DNA from: Tipula vernalis
Lineage: Eukaryota > Arthropoda > Insecta > Diptera > Tipulidae
Reading direction: 5' to 3'
Assembly: GCA_958295665.1 (NCBI GenBank)
Contig: OY282560.1
Coordinates: 272,788,177 to 272,852,176 of the forward strand
DNA length: 64,000 bases
Shown here: piece by piece, positions 1-10,537 of the stretch
Layout: the number at the start of each line of letters is the position of its first letter
How positions within the stretch are numbered: position 1 is the stretch's first letter
The notes under the pieces: generated by a model
Seen by the model: only the letters and a program-made list of their open reading frames with translations
Database searches by the model: none
What the model was told of the DNA's origin: nothing
Program-made: the position numbers and the translations under genes

Positions 1-939
1 TAACTAATCCAAAATAATAAATTTGAATATCGATGTAATAGTTTGGTAATAATAATATAGTGCTGTAAATCACTCCAACTATAGCATCAATTTCTTAAAC
101 ACCCTGAGACAAATTTTCCTCTAACCAAGCCTTGTGTTATATTGCATTGTGATATTCATAAATTTCGAACTTGTCGTAAGCTACGAGCGAGTCATTGATC
201 AACTATAATTATGTCATAAGGAATTAGTCACCAGTATTACGTACACCTGGTCAATCAACGGGCAAAAACGAAGCCGACGTATAAGAATAAATTCAACCAG
301 CTGAGATGATAACACTACAGCAGTAATTTGTTAGGCACATTTTCTAATTATTTATTATTTACATTCGGTAATTCTCTATCATTTCTTTCTTTGTTTAATA
401 AAATGTATCCAATTTTTAATTGTAAAGCACTTTTATGATTTATTGATATGAATATAACACTTACCAGCTACGGTGCGATCACTCGATAACTTGCTTAAGT
501 TATATTGACCTTCGAAATCATGTCAAACTGAAGAGCTAACCAGCGAATCAGTAAGAATCCTTAAAGAATTTGACAAAATTATTTCCTTACATAATATTTG
601 ACATATCGGCCACCGAATCTGTAACAACTGACAAATACTGTATTAAAATTGTAATGTGAATAGCAAAATTTATTATTGTTAAGAAAAATGTGCTGTGAAA
701 ATTTTCATGTATTCTGACATATCCTTCAGTTTGCGCGTTAATTTTCGCTCTGTTAAGTGACGGCTGAACTGAACGAAAATTTCTTAAAAAGTCGCTGGTC
801 AGTAACATGCACTTTCGATATATCGCGTTCTTACATAAAGTTGTTACTGACTCGCTGGTTTCCCCATTAAACGTGAAATGTTAGAGGTTGGTGATAAGCC
901 ATGTGAGTTTTGGTGAGCGGTCAGTCCAGCACCCAAATT
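1..939. other. AT-rich stretch, no gene seen
   Basis: No open frame here has a recognisable protein motif. A 73-codon frame on the minus strand (587-808) has no family resemblance and is probably chance. I see no RNA gene, terminal repeat or long inverted repeat. Confidence 0.5.
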
Positions 940-1756
940 CCCATTTTTACCAATAAACGCAAACTGGGGGAATTTATTATTATATTATATTATTTATAAA
1001 ATACTATAAATAAATAAACTTATCAAATTTTCGATTCACGTAAAGTAAACTATTATAGCATGAGCTATTTGGTTTACTGGGTTATTTTGTGACATTATTT
1101 TGTTGAAAACACAAAATTTTTCAACAAATGTATTTATTTTTTAAACTGATGTTTATGTTGTTGTGATTTTTATATAAATATGTGAACCAAAAATGTTTGA
1201 AAAAAATAATAAATTTAATAAAACTAGGTTTTGTTTAATCTAGTTATTTATTGATTTGGTGACATTTTATATGTCGTGTAATAAGTCTTAGAAACAACAT
1301 ACAAAAAATTGTTCTGTCTTATGTGGGTCCCTTTCGGTCCAATTAATCTCTTTTGGAAAAGTTTGACACACAATAAAATAAGTTTAGGTTCCTACCTAAT
1401 GCTTACCAAAAATTTATAATTAAAAAATAACAGAATTAATAAAAATCTTGCGTTTATATTACCAAGCTGAAAATTCTGCTTCGTGATTTAAATTTTACAA
1501 TAGTTTTGTTTACAATTTGAACTGTGTGTAGTATTTAGTCTATCAACAATATCAACATCTGGGGAGTTATTATAAAAGATTATTTTGATAAAAGCCCATT
1601 TTTACCAATAAACACAAATTGAGGGAATTTATTATCTTTTGTGATTGTGTCTTAGAATTAGAACAACATACAAAAAACTGTTGTCATATGTGAGTCCCTT
1701 TCGGATCAATTAATCTCTTTTTGGTAAGTTTGATACACAACACAATAATTTTAGGC
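940..1756 (+). repeat. Diverged direct-repeat pair, one copy interrupted
   Basis: A segment beginning CCCATTTTTACCAATAAAC occurs at 940-983 and again from 1595. Its continuation, with the landmarks GTCCCTTTCGG and CAATTAATCTCTTTT, occurs at 1277-1390 and at about 1645-1756. In the second copy the two parts are adjacent. In the first they are separated by about 290 bp of AT-rich sequence, so one copy has gained or the other lost that block. The family is not recognised. Confidence 0.7.
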
Positions 1757-2057
1757 TTCGAAATTTAACTCCTGGGTTCTAAAAATTACAAATTAGAAAC
1801 AATTTTTGACTGATTGTGCATTTTGTACTTCTCATATACAAATATTTCGTGGGTTTTTTTTTGACAATCTTTATAAGTTTTAATTTCTCAGTCATCAAAT
1901 CGGAATCGCGTCTCATGAGTTTTTATACCTTTAGGTTTTTTTATACGAATAAAACCCATATGAGAAATTTGTCATCGAAGCGGAGTTCGGGTGCAGGTGT
2001 ATTTTGGTAATTTAGAAATTTTTAATTATGAAAGGGTTTTTGACAAAAGAACCCCCG

Positions 2058-2706
2058 CATACGGCGAGCACTACTCGCACAGAATTAACCACCTGGACCG
2101 TCAAAAACCAGTGATCGTTACAAAATTGGGGCCGAAACAGGGACCTGAACCCTGGACCCTTGGCATAAGTATGTGAGTAATACGAGAAGTTGTAGGCTCT
2201 AAAGAACAGACAAACGAGTTTTGCACGAAATTCATAAATTGTTAATGAGATCACCGCAAACCCTACTTATCGCGTTTATCGAACCCATTCTCCGACTTTT
2301 GCATTATCTTTTCAGGAACGACCGGGTGGTACATACTCGCATGGAATTCATTTTGATGCAATTGCGAAACCTATATGTCGCGAAACCTATGAAGAATGTG
2401 GGTTACATGGCTGTATGTCATTTACTCCGGGAAATCGACAACCCGGCGTAAGCCATTCGGGAACCACATGACTGGTCCAGCCAGCATTCTGAATACTTCC
2501 GTTGGAAAAACCAACGCCACCACAAACAATGAACAAAATTATTAACTGTGTTTTAAATAGCGGAGCGTCATAAGTATTCCAATCAAAATAATTGGATATA
2601 TCGACACCGCTATGAAATACAATAATCAAAGTCACGCCATACGGCGAGCACTACCCACACAGAATTAACCACCTGGACCGTTAAAAACCAGCGATCGTTA
2701 CAAAAT
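2058..2706 (+). mobile_element. Miniature LTR-type element (TRIM-like) with tRNA-Lys primer site
   Basis: Two 69-bp direct repeats (2058-2126 and 2638-2706) differ at 4 positions, about 94% identity. Both end at the same sequence, GTTACAAAAT. Directly after the first copy comes a stretch starting TGGGGCCGAAACAGGGACC (2127 on), which closely resembles the complement of the 3' end of animal tRNA-Lys. A repeat followed at once by a tRNA-complementary site is the layout of an LTR plus primer-binding site. The 511-bp interior holds no recognisable gag or pol; its open frames are chance-like. The repeats are shorter than usual LTRs and lack clear TG...CA ends, so both copies may be partial. The element has no flanking duplication that I can see. 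Confidence 0.55.
2127..2170 (-). promoter_or_regulatory. Primer-binding site matching tRNA-Lys 3' half
   Basis: Read on the minus strand this segment gives CCAAGGGTCCAGGGTTCAG and then GTCCCTGTTTCGGCCCCA. This is very close to the anticodon-stem, T-arm and acceptor region of animal tRNA-Lys(UUU), ending in CCA. The similarity runs over about 43 nt, much longer than a standard 18-nt primer site. The tRNA comparison is from memory. A tRNA-derived pseudogene is the alternative, but the abutting direct repeat favours a primer site. Confidence 0.55.
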
Positions 2707-3189
2707 CCTGTAACGGTCGTATGATGCATGCGGTAATCGTTTTTTTTTTTTGGGAAATATACATATATAATCAATGATTGGTTTGAATGATGTAATTGTT
2801 AAGTATTGTGAATCGGTTACTGTCTTCCAAAGAAAATGGAGTGGAATTTAATAGTATATCTAAGATATTTTGTTTGTTGTAAAAAAAACTCTGGTCATAA
2901 TTGTCAAGTGATTAGCTAAGCGGGTAAAGTATTTTATTAGGTGAAAAAGTTCCGAGTAATTACTCGTAATTTGAACAGGTCAACTGTTGATTAGAAAACG
3001 TTGTATTTGATTGTGATTGACAGCAGATTAAATTTATTTTGCATAAGGTTAATTTGATTTGAAAAGGGAGCAATTACTCATCTGCTTTGCTACATAAGCA
3101 TCTTGCGAAGTATCATTTTCTTCTTAGAAACATATCTAACCGCAACTGAAAACCATTTAATATTCTTTTAACTTTTACTTTTGATCCTT
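2707..3189. other. AT-rich stretch, no gene seen
   Basis: Non-coding AT-rich DNA with a T tract near 2740-2752. No feature recognised. Confidence 0.4.
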
Positions 3190-3780
3190 TAAAACATTTC
3201 TCGAGATTTTTCGAGCTTAGCATGGAAATGAGATGCATGATATTCGAGCCTTAATTGGTAATTCGGTGTTTCGAAACGAAGGTTATTCGAGATTTTCGAG
3301 ATTATTCGAGTATGTTTGAGATTGTCGAGTGTTTATCTCGATGTTACTCAAGAATTTTAGGGCCTATTTGAAGAAAATGATTGTTCGATATTTAACGGAT
3401 TATCCGATACTATTTATTTAAAATTATTCATTAATATCCAAATTTTTCGGTATTATTGAAATTGTTCGAGATCAATCGAGATTCACATAGTACAGAGATT
3501 ATTCGAATTTTTCAGGGGTAATCGAGATTGTTCCGCGGTATATTCTAGATTTCTTAAGTTTTTCGACATTTATAGGATTATTCGAGAATATGTCAAAGAT
3601 TTTCAAATTTATTCGAATTTTGAATGGCAATGTTCTGCGCTTAACTTTGAGAACTTAATAAGTAATATTTAGTAAATTTTTCGAGATTATGCTAAAATTT
3701 AGATATTTCTCCGATTTTCTAGACTTAGCACTTAGAACATTCAACATTTTTGAGATTATCTCGAAATTATTGATATTTTT
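3190..3780 (+). repeat. Degenerate TTCGAGATT short-motif field
   Basis: The strings TTCGAG, TCGAGATT and ATTCGAGAT recur irregularly about twenty times over roughly 600 bp, for example near 3205, 3280, 3292, 3305, 3465, 3475, 3522 and 3680. Spacing is irregular, so this looks like an old, eroded simple tandem array. There is no coding capacity. Confidence 0.6.
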
Positions 3781-3992
3781 TAAATTAGAGAGGAGCTTCA
3801 TCAATATTTTTAGAAAACGTCATAACACTGAGTTGTAAGATGTTTCGTTTTGTTTGATGCTATTGAAATGAATCACGTTTTGTTTTGTCTACTCTCGAAA
3901 TCAGGTACTTAATTAGTACGAGGCTTGATAATAGGAAAAAATAAGTTTTTAACTAAAAGCTTTACGTGTTCATAGGTACAACAAGTATTTTT

Positions 3993-4050
3993 AGGGGCCC
4001 AAGAAAAATGTTGCGGGGAGGCCCGGAATTTGTAGTTACGCCACTGATTC
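3993..4050. repeat. Possible DNA-transposon terminus
   Basis: The stretch GGGGCCCAAG ... TAGTTACGCCACTG is more GC-rich than its surroundings. Its complement begins CAGTGGCGTAACTA, an end sequence typical of many hAT-type and related transposons. No matching second end was found, so this is probably a solo fragment. Confidence 0.3.
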
Positions 4051-4117
4051 CATTCCATCATTTTACAAGGCAATCTTATTTACCAAACCGATTTTCTAAT
4101 TTAATTAAAAATTGTTT

Positions 4118-4884
4118 TTTTTGTAAGTGTCTGCGACGATAAAATGAGTTTTATAGATATTTTCGTTGGAATGCCCGGAAGGGTGCATAACGCGAAAGTA
4201 TGCAAATGTAGCCCTCTATACAAAAGGCTGGAAAGTGAAAATTATCCAATAAAAAAATTAAACCATTAAATGGGGAATTCGGGGTATGCCGCAAATAATT
4301 ATATGATCACTCCGCTGAAAGACAACAGTCATTTATCAAACCAACATGTTAATTATAAGATAAAGTTAAGTTCCATACGATCTGTCATTGAACGGGCCTT
4401 CAACCGAATGGTAAATTTCTTAGGTTGGAGTATATGATATGTACGTAACAAACGGAAATTTCGCAATTAACCCTCAATCCATGAACCAGGGTCGTTTTCG
4501 TAAAACTGCGTTTTGTAATTTCGAGGACACATTTGTTGCTCGATATGCAATTAAAAAAATTTACCGGACAAAAAACTATTGTTTCTTGAATAAGGATGCC
4601 TAGAGATAATCCATGAATTATTTAAGATTTTTTTATTGACAATTGTTGATTTTATTGCGTAAAGACGAAAACGATCCTGGTTCGTGGAATTAAGGTGCCT
4701 AAAACACCTTTATGAATTGAGGGTTAAATGTATTGTAGTAGCATGCATTCTACATAACTTCATCTTAATAGAAGACGGGACCGAAGACGGCAACAGTTTT
4801 GTATTTGAAAGCGATGATGATGATTTGCCAGCTTCAGAGAATAACCGAAACAGTAAAAAAATATATTTTGCTTCACTATTTTAA
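4118..4884 (+). pseudogene. PIF/Harbinger transposase remnant, interrupted by a MITE
   Basis: Pieces of the HARBI1-type DDE nuclease can be read in order. First comes VCDDKMSFIDIFVGMPGRVH (about 4125-4185), matching the family's CD...G.PG..HD block. Next is GNSGYAANN...ITPLKDN (about 4273-4325). Then SIRSVIERAFNRMVNFLG (to about 4423) carries the conserved glutamate. Finally IKCIVVACILHNF (about 4724-4765) is the usual C-terminal ACxLHN block. The second catalytic aspartate of GDSGY reads as Asn here. The N-terminal third, including the first aspartate block, is missing. There are stops and at least one frameshift near 4425. A MITE splits the gene before the ACILHN block. The Myb-like partner lies convergently just downstream on the other strand, as is common in this superfamily. 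Confidence 0.8.
4467..4727. mobile_element. TTAA-flanked MITE (piggyBac-like target) nested in Harbinger
   Basis: A 253-bp insert has ends CCCTCAATCCAT and ATGAATTGAGGG and is flanked by TTAA at 4467-4470 and 4724-4727. Inner arms ACCAGGGTCGTTTTCGT and ACGAAAACGATCCTGGT continue the terminal inverted repeat. The right arm carries an extra 28 nt that folds on itself (AAGGTG...CACCTT). TTAA duplication with CCCT ends is the piggyBac-group signature. Removing the insert with one TTAA brings the last Harbinger block (ACILHN) directly behind the preceding part of the transposase, which supports the limits. Confidence 0.8.
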
Positions 4885-4924
4885 ACAGGAGAATGAAACA
4901 TTTGTTAATGTAAAAAAATATAGG

Positions 4925-5354
4925 TTGCGAACCTAAAATTAATTTTAAAATATCGACATTTTCTTTCTGGATATTGTTTTGCTCTTTAACGGCGTCCGCT
5001 AATTGTTGCACAACATCAACTTTTCGTTGTCCAATTTGGGGTTTTCCCTGACGAATTACCTAAATTACTGACTGAGTCTTCGTTTTCCGTACTTTGTCTG
5101 GAGATAGAAGGACCAGGTTCAGGCGTGGTCGGTTCCAGGTTCACCACGTTCACCGCGAGGTCACTTTTAAAAATTTCATAAAAATCGTCGAAATGTTCCC
5201 AGTGAGACCTTCCACGACCTGTTTTATTTTGGAAATTTTTAATATTAATAAATGTTTTCTTTAAATTCGCAAACTTTTTTATAATTGCCGCTGCCCCGAT
5301 AATATGTCCTTTTTCGAAAAATTTGGTTTGGATTTCTTTCCAAAAACCAAGCAT
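4925..5354 (-). pseudogene. Harbinger accessory Myb/SANT-like protein remnant
   Basis: The minus-strand frame from 5354 starts MLGFWKEIQTKF and continues through KKFANLKKTF to TGRGRSHWEHFDDFYEIFKS. This matches the Myb/SANT-like (trihelix/MADF type) DNA-binding domain and the following HW..FD...IF block of proteins encoded by PIF/Harbinger elements. In active elements this protein partners the transposase for import and DNA binding. Residues after about 70 are low-complexity, rich in Ser, Pro and Glu. The frame stops at 5016, but the next frame (from 5011) continues with QQLADAVKEQNNIQKENVD, the usual C-terminal helical tail, so a frameshift near 5010-5015 separates them. Confidence 0.75.
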
Positions 5355-7712
5355 GTGAAGTTATCCCAGTTTTTCATCCCAGACGTTAGTATTCGCTACC
5401 ATATTCTTCCTATCAACAACATTCTTTTTTTTTAGTGCCGAAGTTGAAGGAAAAGTGACAAATGTACCCGACTTTAACTTTATGTTACTGTAAAAAAATT
5501 TATTTTCAACTCGCCATGGTGGATTTTTATAGTCAAGTTGGGCCTCTCAAAATCAAAATTGTTTTAAAAGCTAAGAGACTATGAGGTTTGAAGGTGAGTA
5601 TAGATTAAATTTGCTAAAATAACAGTGACTTGGATAATCAAAATAAAATAAGTAAAGTTGTTGGATTGTTCAAGACCCTTACCGCAATATGCTCTATGGC
5701 CGTTTTTAGGAAAGAAATTGATTTTAGGATTTGATTAGTTCTCTAGAATGAGAGCTGTCCAACAATACAACTTCCAAATTCAAAGTCTAAAAGATATCTG
5801 AAAATAACCAAACATATACAAAATATATAAATAAAAGTTATCAAACAAATACATAAATACCAACAGCGCCACAACGGAGACTATTATAATTTAACTAAAA
5901 TTGTTATATTCTCCAATACATTTACAATGACCTGCTACACTCTTATATTCGACTAAACATTTTGATTACCACCTCACCAAGAATATTTAGAGGAGTAGTG
6001 AAACGATTTAAAATTTTCTGTCGTCTCCAAATTATTATTTTTCCATCGGTAGATTTTTTATGCCAACATGTTGACCTGAATGCGCTCGATGAGGTAATTT
6101 TAAAAGGAATTCTCAAGCTCGTAACATAGAAAGTGTTGATTGTAATTAGAAAAAAAAAAAAAAAAAAAATTATTACTGAAATGGTTTTGACCCCTATTTT
6201 CAACTATTCGATTCTGAATTAGGATTAATTAAAAAAAGGCAATCTGTGGCCTAGAGGCCTGAATTTAATCACTTGTTATATGAGATAATTATTGATTGTA
6301 GTGTCGTAAACCCTTTTAATTAAAATCTTATAAAAATAATTTAATTAATGAAACCATCATCAAAATAAGCTAACGAAGGGGCTAACCATTATCTCAGAAA
6401 ATATTTCATGAAACTAATACAGAACTGGCATTTTAAAAATATTAGATGAAGTTAAAACAAATATAACATGAAATTCAATATTTTCTTATTCTACAAAAAA
6501 ATAATAATTCCACATCCACAGCTCATTTAAATATTATTATACGGACAAACATACGTACATTTTACATAATAGAAACTAAAAAGAATTCTTTTCAATATTT
6601 GTTTAATAAACAGAAAAATAACCTAAAATAAATATTTAATGTTGGAAAAGTCGATTTTCATTCAAATCCATAATAAAATATTTAGTGCTATTGTAATCTG
6701 GATATCACCAGACAAATACATAATTTAATCCTAATTTATGACTCAAATATGCGTAAAATCTAGTTTTCAGAATGGTTTAACCGCATTCTTAACTGGGACC
6801 CTAAAAATAAAATTTGAACCCTAAATTACATCGTGCAGTAATCGTGCCATATTATTAGCGCATATAATGATTATTCTGACACTTTAAATTACCTAATAAC
6901 ACCAGTCAATTAACCTTTTCCCTTTCATTCATTATCTATATACTTTTAGGATTCCTATACGGGATACCCTATATCTTAACAGGCACGTGAACAACATGAA
7001 ATTGAATACGGACGTATAAATAAATATTTTTTTATATTTTGCTTTATTTGAAAATTAAAGGGTTAATTTACGATGCATATATACAAAAGGATTAAAACCG
7101 AAAATGATGTTTAGATTAAAAGTGAAGAGGTTCATCGCATTTATGAGATAATTTAAATCGATTATTGATTGTGTATGTATTTTTATATGAGGCGATAATA
7201 AATGAAAATGTTTGATTAAGAACATTAAGAATTTGTAGTCTAGAAATTCATAAGAAGATCTTTCTCGCAAATGACTTTTATTGATGATAAAACTATACTT
7301 AGCTTAAAATAAATTCTAATCTATTATTCTATTCTATACTTCTTGTTTTATAAATAAAGGGTTAAATGTAGAGTATAATTTAATACTTTCGATGATATTT
7401 ACATATTTCCACTTGAAATATTAAAACATAAACAACTTTCACATGCAAAGAAAGTTGGCGTCGTCGTTTCGTAATAGATATTTTATTAATATTTCATAAT
7501 TAAATAAGAAACTTTTAATCGACTACTAAATAAAATAATTACGTCCCATTACAGCATTCCTACCCATTAATAATGTATGTTGGTAATTTCATTTAAATGT
7601 TAGTTTTAATAGTAGGCTCTTGGGACTTTGATCTCAAATTTGTAGTTCGCACCATTAATATCAGGCTTACTGTTTACTGGCTGCATCTTCAATATAATTT
7701 GCGGAAAAAATT
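5355..7712. other. AT-rich non-coding stretch
   Basis: About 2.3 kb with no convincing gene. It contains a 19-20 nt A tract near 6150-6169. Short open frames at 5943-6203 and 7055-7270 (minus) show no family motifs. No paired terminal repeats were recognised. Confidence 0.5.
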
Positions 7713-7760
7713 TATTTCGATTTTTCACCTCGACAAGTCTCGAGGTGAAAAATCGAAATA
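7713..7760. repeat. Perfect 21-bp hairpin
   Basis: The arms at 7713-7733 and 7740-7760 are exact reverse complements (ATTTCGATTTTTCACCTCGA and its complement), separated by a 6-nt loop, CAAGTC. Weaker complementarity continues outward (GCGGAAAAAAT near 7701 against ATTTTTCCGG near 7780). It may be the core of a small foldback element. Confidence 0.85.
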
Positions 7761-8020
7761 TATTTTTAATTCATTATTTTTCCGGAATTTAAAATAAATA
7801 ATTTTCTAATTTATTTCATCACGTCTTAAAATTTAATACTGGGTGAAAACTGGATGAAAAATGGCCACCGAGTAGAAAGGTTGTGTGTGTCGTTTGAATG
7901 AATAAATAAAATTATAATTTAATGTCACAGTAATTTATAATACATTTTGCCTCGAAAAAGTTTCAAAATACTTTGTTAAATTGTTTAAACTAAAATATTA
8001 ATAAATATACAACTAATATC

Positions 8021-8227
8021 GTGGTGTCGTCAAAATTTTCAAAATGTAACATGCCGGTCTTTACTAGGGCTAACTACTTTGAAATTTTAGAACAGCTAAA
8101 TCTAAATCAGAGAAATCCGTCTAATAAAGATTTAATGTCAGCGATAATGGCAATTAATCAGAGTTTAAATGAGAAGCTGAACTACATAACAATCAACAAT
8201 TTTGGTTTGCAGTTCGTATCACAGTAA
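8021..8227 (+). other. Short ORF, possible element ORF1 fragment
   Basis: A 68-codon frame beginning MVSSKFSKCNMPVFTRANYF, with a helical, polar middle (LEQLNLNQRNPSNKDLMSAI), has non-random protein character. It runs straight into the inverted repeat at 8191. It could be the start of a retrotransposon ORF1, but I do not recognise the family and give no function. Confidence 0.25.
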
Positions 8228-8368
8228 TTTTCATTCATTTTTTTAAAACTTTAATTTAGTTGCTTTCGATCAAACTCAATGTAGTTTGGTATAAAACAAT
8301 TAATTTAAAATTTAAAAAAAATGAAAGAAAATTACTGTGATATGAACTGCAAACCAAAATTTTTGATT
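8191..8368. repeat. Inverted repeat (foldback) of about 72-bp arms
   Basis: The arm near 8191-8264 (containing TTTTGGTTTGCAGTTCGTAT and CACAGTAATTTTC) is repeated in reverse complement at about 8297-8368 (GAAAATTACTGTG, ATATGAACTGCAAACCAAAA). Roughly 85-90% of positions match. The spacer is about 32 bp. A related sequence (TTTCATTCATTTTTTGAAA, followed by ACCAAACTCC) recurs near 8748-8800. Confidence 0.8.
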
Positions 8369-9111
8369 AACAAAAGACTAATTATTATATTTTTAAGTTA
8401 ACATAACTAGAAAACCCTATGGTATATTAGAATTTCATATTTAAACACCGACCATTATTTGCATTTTGTGAGGTTATGTCAGATGGTTTATGTTGATTTT
8501 CGTTTAAGAATTGCTTATTTTTTGTCCATTTCTGCTAGGAGGATGATTGTTTTTGTGAAATTTGTAATTCTAGGCTACTAGAATGGTTCTTTTAACATAC
8601 AATTTACTACACAAAACTAAAATAATTGTTGATTTTTATATTCCGTTTTCCTGTTAATTTAACAATAATCCATTAATTTTATTTCAATAATAGATAAATG
8701 ATTATTTTGTTAATAAATATCATTTATTTATCATTAGCGTCAATGTAAATTTCATTCATTTTTTGAAATTTTGATTAGAGGTGTTTTTAACCAAACTCCA
8801 TATAAAAAAAATTTAAACAACAAAATAAACAATTTTTTCCACTTGTAGAAGTAAGACGGAAGATATTGTGGTCATTTTCATTCAAATCATTATACGACGT
8901 GACGTTGTTCATCCAAGATGGGACCGCAGTAAGCTACGACAAATGTCAGTTTATCACAGTTTTATCACCAAATGTGATATAGCACCACAAAATGACCACC
9001 CAGAACTACTTATATTTCATTCGATAGTAAACTATTGACTCTAGCTTACCTTAAATTAGGAAAAAATTGCACTAATGAATTTTGCAATAAAAAGAACGCG
9101 ACATCGTAACC
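8369..9111. other. AT-rich stretch with a repeat-related segment
   Basis: No gene recognised. The segment 8748-8810 is related to the arm of the foldback at 8191-8368, and CATTTTCATTCAAATC near 8874 is a further weak echo. Confidence 0.4.
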
Positions 9112-9597
9112 GAAAAAACAGCTTGGATGTTCTATGTTGCACATGTTAACAGTCATTTATTGTTTATGTCAAAATTCTGGTCGTCCTCCAGTTCAGCGAA
9201 TATCAATGAATTATCTGTGCTTAAAAATAAATATGTGAAAGTAATTAAAAAGCTTCTTCGCCTTACACCAACGGAAACTTTGTATTCTGAGAGTGTTCTT
9301 CCTGTTGTTATGGTTGGTTCCTTCAACACTCTTGTATTTATTTATAAAATAAAAAATAGGTTAATCATGTATAATTATGAATATAAGTCGGTTCATGATA
9401 TTCACACCTATGACACTAGAAGAAAATCTCACGTACATGTTCACTCGGTTACTTCAGGTAGAGCGGCATCAAATATATTTTTTCGAGGCTTTGTCAGTTT
9501 TAATAGTTTACCACCATTTATTGAAAGTTCTGGGTCGCTTAGTGAATTGAAGATAAAACTAAAAAATCATTTATATTTGCAATGGTTAATTTCATGA
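9112..9597 (+). pseudogene. LINE reverse transcriptase C-terminal tail
   Basis: The frame reads in through the first ATG at 9127 from upstream codons KKTAW, so the ATG is not a real start. Motifs typical of the tail of APE-type LINE ORF2 proteins follow: HVNSHLLFM...FW, then KNKYVKVIKKLLRLTP. Next come HTYDTRRKSHVHV and FNSLPPFIESSGSLSELKIK, the familiar H.Y.TR and N.LP blocks, and a final KNHL. The upstream catalytic reverse transcriptase domain is absent, so the copy is 5'-truncated, as is usual for LINEs. An A-rich tract (9764-9783) could be the poly(A) tail. Confidence 0.75.
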
Positions 9598-10066
9598 TAA
9601 AACATTTCATTTTCCTCATAATGGTATCGACCGAATATCTCTAGTTCACTTTACAAAAATTTTTAGAGATTTAAAAACGAATCTAACTTTATAGAATGGA
9701 ATGATTGATATTACCGATCTAGTTTATTTGTGGATATTTGTGTATTACACTTTTATATTTTGAAAAACAAAAAAAAAAAAAAACTTATAATCTTTCCGAT
9801 AAGTTTCCGAGCATATCTTGACTCAGTATTCACAAGCATGGGAACTGTTTTGACTTTTAAGAGAAATTAGGGTATTCAGAAATTATGGTATTCAGAAAAA
9901 GTGTCTTTCCTCACCATTAAATTATTTAAGAGATACTATTTCCATTCATAATTTATTATATTTGGATATATCTAAAAGTAATTTGAAACCAAAGTTCCAG
10001 TTCTTATTGCACTATTCAATTATTATAAAAAAATAGGATTAATAGTGGCTATAAGATCAATGAGGT
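9598..10066. other. LINE 3' UTR and AT-rich spacer
   Basis: The first about 185 bp are probably the 3' UTR of the LINE fragment, ending at an A-rich tract (9764-9783). The remainder shows nothing recognisable. Confidence 0.45.
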
Positions 10067-10537
10067 TTGAAGCAGAACATCAAAGTTATAAAAAGACTTC
10101 GTACATTTCGAATAATAGGATCAAAACGTTACACATTGAAAGTCAGTTCAAAATTGCACACCTACAATAATATTGACAAGTTTGAAGCTCTTGTTAACCA
10201 CAGGCCGTTAGAACACATTAATATAGTTGATTTACTAAAATTATGTCTAAATTTAAATAAAAAACAGATTTCGTGGATCCAATATAACAATCTTTTCCTA
10301 CAGATGATTGTTTGCACAGACATTAATACGACTGGCGATCCAGTGTTTGGGCTTATAAAATTTGTTGTGAAGGATGTGGAAAAATATTATGTGTGCTTGC
10401 AAACCGTTGAAACATACTATCTCGCTAATGTGGTAAAGCTACAATGCACATTTGTTCTAAGTGATTTAGTATCTTTAAAATGTGATTACACAATTTACAT
10501 TAGTAAATGCGCGAATAGCCAAAGCTACTTTATATAA
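10067..10537 (+). CDS. Unrecognised 156-codon ORF
   Basis: An intact frame from ATG 10067 to TAA 10535-10537 encodes a polar, non-repetitive protein with clear hydrophobic patterning (for example VFGLIKFVVKDVEKYYVCLQ, then TVETYYLANVV). The pattern of a short strand, an aromatic/Cys strand and a Thr-rich loop resembles C-terminal segments of some transposon-encoded orphan proteins, but I cannot name a family. Alternatives are a truncated element ORF or a host exon. The upstream 450 bp show no promoter I can point to, and the downstream sequence is AT-rich. Confidence 0.4.
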   Translation: MKQNIKVIKRLRTFRIIGSKRYTLKVSSKLHTYNNIDKFEALVNHRPLEHINIVDLLKLCLNLNKKQISWIQYNNLFLQMIVCTDINTTGDPVFGLIKFVVKDVEKYYVCLQTVETYYLANVVKLQCTFVLSDLVSLKCDYTIYISKCANSQSYFI

